The notes under the pieces: model-generated
The model's input: the letters and a program-made list of their open reading frames with translations, nothing else
Databases searched by the model: none
What the model was told of the DNA's origin: nothing
NCBI GenBank assembly: GCA_013152225.1
Contig: JAADGR010000378.1
Span: forward strand, 1-36,457
DNA length: 36,457 nt
Origin: Calditrichota bacterium
GTDB taxonomy: Bacteria; Zhuqueibacterota; Zhuqueibacteria; Residuimicrobiales; Krinioviventaceae
Reading direction: 5' to 3'
In this document: in pieces, positions 25,108-32,902 of the stretch
Numbering within the stretch: the first letter of the stretch is position 1
Layout: every line of letters begins with the position of its first letter
Position numbers and translations under genes: made by a program

Positions 25108-26226
25108 ATGCGAATTACAAGAGCATTAGTAAATAACACTCTTTTAAAGAGTTTGAATAATGCCAGTGATCTCCGGGTCAAATATTTTAAAGAAATTTCC
25201 ACGGGCAAGCGCATCAACACCGCTTCGGATGATCCTTTCGGGACTGCTCGATTGCTTGGCTTGAATAAATCGCTGATGCAAATGAATCGCTATCAAAAAA
25301 ATATTGACGATTCTAAAACCTGGGTCCAGTTAGCAGAAGGGGCACTTGACCGCATGAACGAAGTTATGCAACAAGCCATTTCAGTGGTTATGGCCGGCGG
25401 CAACGATACGTTGGATGCCGATGCGCGTGAGGCCATGGCAACGCAAATTCAGCAGTTCCTGAATACAATCGTCGACCAGGCCAACACAAAGAACGGCAGC
25501 GGATATGTTTTTGGTGGAACAGTGATTGATAGTCCGCCATTTACCCTCACGAATAAAGTTGAAAACGAAAGTTTTACTTCCTCCTTTGATGCAGCCGTGC
25601 AACTGGATCAAACAGATATTTCCGATGAGCAGGTCACAGTGACATCCTCGGATGGGTCGGTTACATTTGTCGAAGGTACGGATTATGAAATAGATCGCAA
25701 GCATGGGACGATCACTACACTTTCGACCGGCAGCATGGTGGACGGTACCGATTATTCCTTATCCTATACAACCAGAGACGCGAGCATTGTAACAGTTAAT
25801 GAAAAAGGAACGGATGGCAAAATAGTGCGCGAAATTGGCAAAGGACAAACCATGCAGGTGAATATCTCCGGCTCGCAGGCTTTTGTTCAGGATGTCAATA
25901 TTTTCCAACCGCTCATCGATTTGAAAAATGCATTGATGCGAAACGATGGCGATGCAATTCGCAGCAACAAAGAGGGTGTTCTTCAGGCGGAGGATCAGAT
26001 TGTTCGCTACCTGGGAAAAGCGGGCTTGAAGTATAATCACTTAACCGATATAGAGCAGGCGCTGGAAACTTTTTCTTTACAAATAAAGAGTATGAAATCC
26101 TCAATCGAGGACGTGGATATGGCGGAGGCCAGCGTGAACCTTGAAGTTCAGAATAATGCTTATAATGCGGCCCTGAAAGCCGGAGCAAAAATATTGCAGT
26201 TGAATTTGCTGGATTTTCTGGGATGA
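25108..26226 (+). CDS. flgL: Hook-filament junction protein FlgL (HAP3)
   Basis: FlgL links FlgK to the flagellin filament. Family parts: MRITRALVNNTLLKSLNNAS, TGKRINTASDDPFGTARLLG, YQKNIDDSKTWVQLAEGALD, RMNEVMQQAISVVMAGGND and the flagellin-like C-terminus IEDVDMAEASVNLEVQNNAY. Length 372 residues. The middle (about residues 150-245) contains an inserted beta-rich segment with GSVTFVEGTDYEIDRKHGTI and GTDYSLSYTTRD that resembles phage-fibre or surface-layer repeats. AGAGGCAAAGG precedes ATG 25108. Last gene of the flgF-flgL block. Confidence 0.95.
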   Translation: MRITRALVNNTLLKSLNNASDLRVKYFKEISTGKRINTASDDPFGTARLLGLNKSLMQMNRYQKNIDDSKTWVQLAEGALDRMNEVMQQAISVVMAGGNDTLDADAREAMATQIQQFLNTIVDQANTKNGSGYVFGGTVIDSPPFTLTNKVENESFTSSFDAAVQLDQTDISDEQVTVTSSDGSVTFVEGTDYEIDRKHGTITTLSTGSMVDGTDYSLSYTTRDASIVTVNEKGTDGKIVREIGKGQTMQVNISGSQAFVQDVNIFQPLIDLKNALMRNDGDAIRSNKEGVLQAEDQIVRYLGKAGLKYNHLTDIEQALETFSLQIKSMKSSIEDVDMAEASVNLEVQNNAYNAALKAGAKILQLNLLDFLG

Positions 26227-26233
26227 TTCAGGG

Positions 26234-26271
26234 GTGGGATAAAGCAAGTTATCCATATTATTTAATCCCAC
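26234..26271 (+). other. Inverted repeat after flgL
   Basis: GTGGGAT (26234-26240) and ATCCCAC (26265-26271) are perfect inverted repeats, and AAA/TTTA can extend the stem across one bulge. It lies 7 nt after the flgL stop. No T-run follows, so it may be an mRNA 3'-end structure or part of a factor-dependent terminator. Confidence 0.45.
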
Positions 26272-26282
26272 GCACATAACCC

Positions 26283-26300
26283 AGTGCAGTAAACTGCATT
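26283..26300 (+). other. Short tetraloop hairpin upstream of fliW
   Basis: TGCAG (26285-26289), loop TAAA, CTGCA (26294-26298) is a perfect hairpin extended by one G-U and one A-T pair. It is the second hairpin in the 170-nt flgL-fliW gap. The remainder of the gap is A/T-rich with no convincing promoter match. Confidence 0.4.
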
Positions 26301-26396
26301 TGAAAATTAGTGGTTAAAAAAATGTTGAAAAATTCTTTCGTAGAAAACACATATTTTAAAAGAAATAGAGAATCAAATTTCGGAGTATATTTTTAA

Positions 26397-26861
26397 ATGA
26401 TTTCAGTAGAAGTTGAAACTGAAAAAGCAATTTTTTCACCGGTACTGGGTGAGACAAGTTATCATGAGGATGAAGTGATCCTTTTTCCTGAAGGTCTTAT
26501 TGGTTTTGAGAACAACAGGAAATTTATCATTAAAACAAAAGATGGCTTTGAACCTTTTCATTGGCTGCTTTGTCTCGACGAGCCGGATCTGCTGTTCCCG
26601 GTTATTGATCCCTTTCTGATTATGAAAGATTATCGTCCCAGGCCGTCGGGCAGCGAGTTGCAAAGCGTTGGCATCGAAAATAGCCGGGATGCCCGGTTTT
26701 TAGCTGTGGTAACCGTTGGCCAAACTGTTGATCAGGTCTCTGTTAATCTGAGGGGACCGATTGTCATTAACAAATCGAGGAATTTGGGAAAACAAATAAT
26801 TTTAATGGAGAGCCAGTATCTCGTAAAACACCCTATCAAGGCAGGACGCTACAACAATTAA
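26397..26861 (+). CDS. fliW: Flagellar assembly factor FliW (CsrA antagonist)
   Basis: FliW binds CsrA allosterically and relieves CsrA repression of flagellin translation, while flagellin competes for FliW. The 154-residue product has the family blocks ILFPEGLIGFENNRKFIIKT, EPFHWLLCLDEPDLLFPVID, VVTVGQTVDQVSVNLRGPIV and INKSRNLGKQIILME. CGGAG at 26381-26385 is 11 nt before ATG 26397. csrA follows within 25 nt, the standard fliW-csrA pair. Confidence 0.95.
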   Translation: MISVEVETEKAIFSPVLGETSYHEDEVILFPEGLIGFENNRKFIIKTKDGFEPFHWLLCLDEPDLLFPVIDPFLIMKDYRPRPSGSELQSVGIENSRDARFLAVVTVGQTVDQVSVNLRGPIVINKSRNLGKQIILMESQYLVKHPIKAGRYNN

Positions 26862-26885
26862 CACAAAATGCCAGGGAAGGCAAAA

Positions 26886-27188
26886 ATGCTTGTTTTGACA
26901 AGAAAACCGGGGGAGACTATTGCAATCGGCAAGGATATACGTATTTCGATTGTTGAGATTGATGGACGCAGCGTTCGAGTCGGAATCGAGGCTCCAAAGT
27001 CTGTGACCATTTACAGGGGAGAAATTTACGAAAAAGTTCAGGAACAAAACCGCCAGGCCGCTCGCCAGGGGCTTAACACCGATATTAAATTTTTAGCCGG
27101 TAAACTCGCAAAAAATGTGAGCGGATTTGCGGAAAACCCACCTTTTATTCAAAACGACAATAAAGAGGAGCGATTTGATGAGCAGTAA
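26886..27188 (+). CDS. csrA: Carbon storage regulator CsrA with long C-terminal extension
   Basis: CsrA is a dimeric RNA-binding translational repressor recognising GGA in hairpin loops. From ATG 26886 (AGGGAAGG at 26873-26880 as ribosome site) the product starts MLVLTRKPGETIAIGKDIRI, followed by GIEAPKSVTIYRGEIYEKVQ, the conserved CsrA core with the RNA-binding arginine region. The core ends near residue 60; about 40 further residues follow, against 61 in enteric CsrA and about 74 in Bacillus. C-terminal extensions are typical of FliW-controlled CsrA, and this one is unusually long. The 3' end overlaps the next gene by 11 nt. Confidence 0.95.
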   Translation: MLVLTRKPGETIAIGKDIRISIVEIDGRSVRVGIEAPKSVTIYRGEIYEKVQEQNRQAARQGLNTDIKFLAGKLAKNVSGFAENPPFIQNDNKEERFDEQ

Positions 27189-28272
27189 CGTGGGAAGTGA
27201 TGAAAAAAAAACAAAAGCCCAAAAGAATGCTGTAAATGGGAATGATCCGCTGCAGCAGGTCGATGAATTGATTATGTCCGGCAGGGAGGATGAAGCCTTG
27301 GCGATATTGAAAAACCAGGTCGATGCGGGAACGGAACCGGTTGCAAAAGCCTGTTGCCAAATTGGTGTCGCCTATAGCAGAAAGAATGATTTTGTGCAAG
27401 CTGAAAAATACTTTGTCAGAGCCGTGAAAGCGGATCCAAAGTTGAGTGAAGGATTTTATAATCTGGGCTGGATTTATCAAAGAAAAGGTGATTATGACAG
27501 TGCGCTCGCATTTTACAAAGAAAGTCTCGTGGAGAGAGGGGATGACGGCGAAGTTTATGAAGGAATGGGTGATTGCTGTTTGGCCCTGGAAAAATACGAC
27601 GACGCGCTCGCTTTTTTCGACGCTGCGTTGCAGCTTTGTCCGGATTCCATTCACGCCGCGTTAAATTTGGCGAAAATTTATTTAATGAAAAATGCTTCCG
27701 ACAAGGCCCAGGAAGTCCTTAATCTGGCTCTCATCTCAAACCCTAATGAAACTGAAATTCACTTTTCCCTCGGGGCGATTCAAAAGGAGATGGGGAATTA
27801 CGAGCATGCGCTGGCGCATTTTCACAAAGTGGTTATGTATGATGAAACGAACACCTTTGCATTCAACGAACTGGGTGAGTGCTGCCAGGCTCTGGGGCTG
27901 GCAAAACAGGCCGAACCTTTTTTCGCCCAAGCTGCAAAGCTGGATGAGACGAACCTGACGCCAAAGCTGAACCTTGGTGAACTCTATTATAAAAAACATC
28001 GCTATGACCAGACTGCTGTCATTTTGCAGCAATGGCTGGATGACTCCATGGATCAGATTGAACTTGAAAACGGAGATATTGATCACCACGGTGAACTGGT
28101 ACCAACTTTAAATATGCTGGCAGATGCGTACAACAAGTCGAAACAATTGAGTCGGGCAAAGGAAGTTTGGCAGCTTTCCCTGGAAATTGATGAAAACCAG
28201 GATGAAATAAAAAAGCTGATGAATCAATCCGATGTGCGCAGTTATGATAAAGTCAGCCTGAGTTTGGACTAG
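27178..28272 (+). CDS. TPR repeat protein coupled to csrA
   Basis: A 364-residue soluble protein made almost entirely of tetratricopeptide repeats, roughly eight units from about residue 27 to 340. Examples are EGFYNLGWIYQRKGDYDSAL, GEVYEGMGDCCLALEKYDDA and EIHFSLGAIQKEMGNYEHAL. No catalytic domain or signal peptide is seen. ATG 27178 follows GAGGAG (27165-27170) at 7 nt and lies inside the 3' end of csrA, so translation is probably coupled. TPR proteins often act as scaffolds in glycan and flagellar systems; here the role is unknown, and its neighbours suggest flagellin modification. Confidence 0.85.
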   Translation: MSSNVGSDEKKTKAQKNAVNGNDPLQQVDELIMSGREDEALAILKNQVDAGTEPVAKACCQIGVAYSRKNDFVQAEKYFVRAVKADPKLSEGFYNLGWIYQRKGDYDSALAFYKESLVERGDDGEVYEGMGDCCLALEKYDDALAFFDAALQLCPDSIHAALNLAKIYLMKNASDKAQEVLNLALISNPNETEIHFSLGAIQKEMGNYEHALAHFHKVVMYDETNTFAFNELGECCQALGLAKQAEPFFAQAAKLDETNLTPKLNLGELYYKKHRYDQTAVILQQWLDDSMDQIELENGDIDHHGELVPTLNMLADAYNKSKQLSRAKEVWQLSLEIDENQDEIKKLMNQSDVRSYDKVSLSLD

Positions 28273-28280
28273 GTTTTTTT
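28257..28280 (+). terminator. Possible weak intrinsic terminator over the TPR gene stop
   Basis: CCT(G)AGT at 28257-28263, loop TTGG, ACTAGG at 28268-28273 gives a 6-bp stem with one bulged G, followed at once by seven T (28274-28280). The stem includes the stop codon. The next gene starts only 12 nt later with no room for a promoter, so it may reduce rather than stop read-through. Confidence 0.35.
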
Positions 28281-28291
28281 GCAATGATGAT

Positions 28292-31200
28292 GTGAATAAA
28301 ATTGAGGGTGTTTTGAAAAAAGAATTGAAGAATTTGTCGTCTTTTCAAAAACTCGTAGAAGAAGCAAAATCCCTGAGAGAAGAAAATCAATTCATTTCTT
28401 CTCTATCAAAGTATGAACAAGCTCTCGAACTAAATCCGCAAGGTACACCTGCCCTATATGGAAAAGCGGTAATTTGTTCTGTACTGGGAAGGCTGGATGA
28501 AGCGATTCGGATGTTCGAAAAGGTGGCCGCTTTGGAGGGAAATGATGCTTCAATATACAATAATCTCGGCGTCCTTTGTTTCAAACTCGATCGACTGGAT
28601 GAAGCCAAAGAACATTTTACCAAAGCGTTGCAATTGGACGGGAATTATCAGGAAGCGCTCTATGGCCTGGGAAAAGTTTTGTTGAAACAGGGACAAAAAG
28701 AGGAAGCGATTGCTGCGCTGGAAAAATGTAAACATTTTAAATCCGCACAAGGAGAACTGGCGAGACTCTTGCGCAGAGACACAGAACCGGTGCGGCAAAA
28801 ACCGCCGGAAAGCATTTTGATCATTATGGAGCAGGGCATCGGCAACATGGTGATGATGACGCCCGCGCTGCGCGCCATTCGCAACCATCTGCCCAAAGTG
28901 CATCTGGCAGTATTGGGAACTGAACCCGCAGTGCAGGTCATCCACAGTTGGCAGGTTGTGGATGAGGTATTCACCACGCTGCCGCAAAGTAACTTTGATT
29001 TGATGATGTTTTCGATCTGGTCACAAAATATCAAAGCGCATTGGGGAGAACATCTGAAAACTTTATCGCAGGAAATCTATTCCGCTCCTGTCGCAAATTT
29101 CGATGTACACGAAAGCGATCTGCATTTGCAAATGGCGCGGCACATTGGCTATCAAGGCCCGGTCCCTGCGCCGTTTTGTATGTCTGCTGAAACAACCTTT
29201 GATTTACCGCAAAAAGGCCGCGTCATCGGCATTGCGGATACGGCATTGGATGTAAAAGGTTGGGAAAGAAAACGCTGGCCGTACTATCCACAGTTGGCAG
29301 AAAAGTTGATTGAAAATGGTCATGCGGTTGTTTTGATTGGCGGAAAATCCGAGGCGGAAAAGTTTCATCCCGAAGCCTGGCCGCGCCAGGTGCAGAGTTT
29401 CATGGGGGCACTCAGCCTGCAGGAAACGGCTTCTTTAATTCAAAAATGTGATGTTGTGGTTACCAATGACAGCGGACCGGCTCATGTCTCGGCGGCACTG
29501 GGCACTCCGACGCTGGTTCTGTTCGGTCCGACCAAAATGTCCAAAAACATTCCTCTTGGCGAAAAAGTGAAAGCCGTTAGCCTGGATTTGGATTGCAGCC
29601 CCTGTCAGTACAGCGAGCGCTGGGAGGCGTGCAATGACTGGCGCTGCATGAACGAGTTAACGGTGGATCGTGTTCTGCCATTTCTTTTCGAAAAAGACGA
29701 GTTTAAATCAACGCGTATCAGGATCAAAACACGAGGGAATGAAAAGCTTTTGCTGGTTGGGAAAAACTATGCGGATTGCCAAATTATAGAAAAAGACCGC
29801 CGTCTGTTTGTTACAAAAGACGGTATAGAAGAGTCGCTTACGGTTCATCTTGTCGGTGCCGGAAAAGCAAATTATCCCTGGGGTATGGAAAATGAAATTT
29901 CCCGTGCTCTGAAGGAAATGGGAATTCAAGTTATTGAAACCGACTATCGTCTTGAACGGGAAAATTTCTCTGCCCTTTTTTCCCGGCCGGCGCATTTCAT
30001 GCTCGTTTGTAAAGGGTCCGGCATTTCACCTGACCTCATCAGAAAATATCCCGGCCGCACGCTTTTGTGGTACCAGGATGATGTTTTTACTACCGCGCAT
30101 GCTCCCCGGGATTTGGCTTATAACGGCAGCGCTTTTGATACGGTCTATTCTTTTGACAAGTCGGCTGTGGACGAATATAAGAAATTCGGCATAAAAGATG
30201 TGCGTTGGCTTCCCCTTGCGGCCAGCCCGGCTGTCCATCGGAAAATGGATGTGCCAAAAAAATATGATGTTTCCTTTGTCGGCAATATTCATCCCAACCG
30301 CAAACCTTTTCTTGAGAGATTACAGAAAAAATTTAATATACACATCGAACGCGCTTTCATGGATGACATGGTGAGAATATTCAATCAGTCCGGGATTGTG
30401 CTTAACCTGGGAATTGGTCCCACAGGAATTCAGCAAAGAGTTTTCGAGGTGCTGAGTTGTGGGTCTTTCCTTTTGACAAACGAGATTCCGGAAGCAGATC
30501 GTTTGTTTGAGAACCACAGGCACCTTGTTTATTTCAATGAAGAAAATATTGAAGACCTGATTTCCTATTATCTCGAACATGAACAAGAACGCGAAAATAT
30601 TGCTTATGAAGGTTATCTGGAAGCGCACGAAAAACATACTTTTCATCATCGGATGCACGTCTTGTTAGGACATGTTTTCTCCGACAACCTCCCGGAAAAG
30701 ACAAGGTCTTCAAAGCGCGGTGATGCAGTGCAGCGCTCCCGTCAGGAGAGGCCCAAAAAACGATTGCTTGTTTTTTGGCACGGGATCGGTGATAATGTGA
30801 TGGCAACCCCGGCGCTGCGTGCATTTCGGGAAAAGCATCCCCATGATTTTATCGGCTTTATGTATCTTAAAAGAATTCACAAAGACGGACTCATGAAGGG
30901 CAATCCGTACATTGACGAACTGTACACATGCAGTGATGCGTGGGACGATTATCCGAACTATGAAACCGGCGTTACCGCTGTGATAGAAGAAGCGAAGACT
31001 GTTGCCAGGCGTGAGGGGTATGATGAGATCATTCCCATTACCATGCGCGCCTGTTCTCTGGAGCGCCATCGTATTGATCGGATTGCCTATGAACTCGATG
31101 TCGAGCCGGAGAGTTATGACACGGAACTTTATGTTTCCAATGCCGACCGCAAGCACGCTGAGGCGATTTTCCGCCAGTGGGGAATTAAAGAAAATGATTT

Positions 31201-32689
31201 TGTCGTTGCCATCCACCGCCGCGGAGCGAATGTAAACAAATTCTGGGATGTTGAACAGGCTCAGAGATTTGTCGAGATGATGAAAAAAAACGTCGATGCC
31301 AGGTTTATTGCATTTGAAACGCACACTGATTTGGATCGGGAAACCGGGCCGCAATTCCGCGGGGACGGGATTTTCAGTACAGCGGAAGTGGACAATGTAA
31401 CGTTAAGGCTTTCGGCGGCTTTGATCGATCGCTGCAACCTTTTCGTGGGAATCGATTCGGGTCCCATGTGGCTTGCCACAACCACCAGTACACCGGTCGT
31501 CGCTCTTTTCACAATGACGTGGATGCACCAGAGCGCACCGCTGAATACAAATAGTTTACTTGTTGCTTCCCAAAATGCCTGGGAAATGTGCAGCAATGAA
31601 TTTAAGGACAAAAATCAAGACAGGATTGTTTATGATGCAACAGGAGGGACGACTGTTCGTGCCGAAACCGTGTTGTCTGCTGTTAACCGTATTTTCCCGC
31701 AGAACGGGAATTTGGCGCCTTTGCAAAAAGTGGCGAAAACGCGTCTCCAACTGCCGCGCGCATTTCATTCGCAACGAGCATACTGGGGGGCCTTTCTTAC
31801 CCTGGCGTGTACGGCAAATTGTTCTTACTGCATTCAAAAGATGGACTATGCTTCATTCCAAATTGCCAGGCGGACGAATATCCTTTCCGGCAGACAGTGG
31901 GTTCATTTTTTAAATGCCATTGAACATAAACCGAACCAACCTATCGCTTTGATCGGAGGTGAGCCGTCGCTACACCATGATTTCATCAAGATACTGAATG
32001 ATTTGGAAGGCTATGTGGTCACCGTTACCACAAATCTGATTTCCAAGCATTTTAACAATGTCGATGAATTTGTGCAAAAGTTGCATACAAAATCTTCGGT
32101 TCGTTTTAACACGTCATTCCATCCGGGTTTCATCTCTGCGGAGGACTATATCTCACGCGTGCAGCGGATGCGGGAACTGGGACTGTGGGTCGATCAGGTT
32201 GCCATGGTCGATCATCCGAACAGCAATTATCAAAAATACAAAGAGATTTTTGCTCGTCATGGCCTGGCTTTGCGCCCACAGACTTTTTTGGGCTACTGGA
32301 AGGGAAAACTTTATCCGACACCGGATGATCCCTATGCAACGAACGATCCGAGAGAACACGGCATTTATGATTTACGCCTTTATAAGGAAGGATTTTCCGC
32401 CCGACAAAAATCATCCATTTATTGCCAGACAAGAAGATTTCTAATCGCTCCGGACGGACTGGTGTACAATTGTCATTATCATCTTTACAGTAGAACAAAC
32501 CCGGTCGGCGACTTGCTAAAGAGTGAACTGAATCTGAAGGAAGACTATTACTATTGTGAGGATTATGGTTTTTGCAATCCATGTGATTTTCCCAATGTCC
32601 GCTTTAGGCGTATTAATGAAACAGTATTTTCTGAAATGGAAATGGAAAAAGCATTGGATTCGCGAAATGTTTTACAAAATATCAAATGA
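28292..32689 (+). CDS. Giant multi-module protein: TPR, GT9-like, CgeB-type GT, GT9-like, radical SAM
   Basis: A single 1465-residue open frame with five modules. Residues about 15-165 are TPR repeats (LGVLCFKLDRLDEAKEHFTK). About 174-462 resemble an ADP-heptose-type GT9 (QGIGNMVMMTPALRA; NDSGPAHVSAALGTPTLVLF). About 515-790 resemble CgeB-type glycosyltransferases (LLWYQDDVF, VSFVGNIHPNRKPFLERL, VFEVLSCGSFLLTNEIPEAD). About 823-1130 are a second GT9-like module (FWHGIGDNVMATPALRAF; GIDSGPMWLATTTSTPVVAL). About 1160-1435 are radical SAM: CTANCSYC (Cys1173, 1177, 1180), GGEPSLH at 1222, and SPASM-like cysteines 1378, 1394, 1422, 1428, 1431. Start choice is uncertain (GTG 28292 without a good ribosome site; TTG 28313 or 28325 possible). 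Probably builds or modifies a flagellar or surface glycan; substrate unknown. Confidence 0.85.
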   Translation: MNKIEGVLKKELKNLSSFQKLVEEAKSLREENQFISSLSKYEQALELNPQGTPALYGKAVICSVLGRLDEAIRMFEKVAALEGNDASIYNNLGVLCFKLDRLDEAKEHFTKALQLDGNYQEALYGLGKVLLKQGQKEEAIAALEKCKHFKSAQGELARLLRRDTEPVRQKPPESILIIMEQGIGNMVMMTPALRAIRNHLPKVHLAVLGTEPAVQVIHSWQVVDEVFTTLPQSNFDLMMFSIWSQNIKAHWGEHLKTLSQEIYSAPVANFDVHESDLHLQMARHIGYQGPVPAPFCMSAETTFDLPQKGRVIGIADTALDVKGWERKRWPYYPQLAEKLIENGHAVVLIGGKSEAEKFHPEAWPRQVQSFMGALSLQETASLIQKCDVVVTNDSGPAHVSAALGTPTLVLFGPTKMSKNIPLGEKVKAVSLDLDCSPCQYSERWEACNDWRCMNELTVDRVLPFLFEKDEFKSTRIRIKTRGNEKLLLVGKNYADCQIIEKDRRLFVTKDGIEESLTVHLVGAGKANYPWGMENEISRALKEMGIQVIETDYRLERENFSALFSRPAHFMLVCKGSGISPDLIRKYPGRTLLWYQDDVFTTAHAPRDLAYNGSAFDTVYSFDKSAVDEYKKFGIKDVRWLPLAASPAVHRKMDVPKKYDVSFVGNIHPNRKPFLERLQKKFNIHIERAFMDDMVRIFNQSGIVLNLGIGPTGIQQRVFEVLSCGSFLLTNEIPEADRLFENHRHLVYFNEENIEDLISYYLEHEQERENIAYEGYLEAHEKHTFHHRMHVLLGHVFSDNLPEKTRSSKRGDAVQRSRQERPKKRLLVFWHGIGDNVMATPALRAFREKHPHDFIGFMYLKRIHKDGLMKGNPYIDELYTCSDAWDDYPNYETGVTAVIEEAKTVARREGYDEIIPITMRACSLERHRIDRIAYELDVEPESYDTELYVSNADRKHAEAIFRQWGIKENDFVVAIHRRGANVNKFWDVEQAQRFVEMMKKNVDARFIAFETHTDLDRETGPQFRGDGIFSTAEVDNVTLRLSAALIDRCNLFVGIDSGPMWLATTTSTPVVALFTMTWMHQSAPLNTNSLLVASQNAWEMCSNEFKDKNQDRIVYDATGGTTVRAETVLSAVNRIFPQNGNLAPLQKVAKTRLQLPRAFHSQRAYWGAFLTLACTANCSYCIQKMDYASFQIARRTNILSGRQWVHFLNAIEHKPNQPIALIGGEPSLHHDFIKILNDLEGYVVTVTTNLISKHFNNVDEFVQKLHTKSSVRFNTSFHPGFISAEDYISRVQRMRELGLWVDQVAMVDHPNSNYQKYKEIFARHGLALRPQTFLGYWKGKLYPTPDDPYATNDPREHGIYDLRLYKEGFSARQKSSIYCQTRRFLIAPDGLVYNCHYHLYSRTNPVGDLLKSELNLKEDYYYCEDYGFCNPCDFPNVRFRRINETVFSEMEMEKALDSRNVLQNIK

Positions 32690-32710
32690 TAACATAACAC
32701 ATACAATTTC

Positions 32711-32902
32711 ATGGCTGCTGAGCCTTACGATTTGAAAAAGCCGCCCTCCGCGGGTGAGAATATAGAGTGGAAAAACAGAATATATGTAACGCATAAACAA
32801 ATTACGCAGCGAAAATGCGTTGCATATTTTGATGTGTCGGGTGAATGCGAAAGATCTTATCCGCGGAGGGGTTTGCCTGATTTGATATGCACTGTCGTTT
32901 GA
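32711..32902 (+). CDS. Possible small ORF, 63 residues, overlapping a palindromic element
   Basis: An open frame from ATG 32711 encodes 63 residues with two Cys, including RIYVTHKQITQRKCVAYFDV and YPRRGLPDL. It was not recognised. No ribosome site precedes the ATG, and most of its length coincides with nested inverted repeats, so it may be chance coding across a structured or mobile element. It is listed because it is + strand, fills the gap between two genes and has a non-random-looking composition. Confidence 0.25.
   Translation: MAAEPYDLKKPPSAGENIEWKNRIYVTHKQITQRKCVAYFDVSGECERSYPRRGLPDLICTVV
32744..32870 (+). other. Nested palindromic (structured) element upstream of the methyltransferase
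   Basis: The outer arms CCCTCCGCGG (32744-32753) and CCGCGGAGGG (32861-32870) are perfect 10-bp inverted repeats. Nested inside, ATATGTAACGCAT (32782-32794) pairs with ATGCGTTGCATAT (32815-32827) over 13 positions with one G-U, around a 20-nt loop. A third, alternative pairing ACGCA/TGCGT lies in that loop. GGGTGA occurs in both flanks between outer and inner stems. This could be a cis-regulatory RNA, a small RNA or a miniature inverted-repeat element. No known riboswitch core was recognised. Confidence 0.6.

Noticed and set aside
30710-31354. Long minus-strand open frame (214 codons) inside the giant glycosyltransferase gene
   Set aside because: Antisense shadow of the second GT9-like module, with no ribosome site or recognisable motif.
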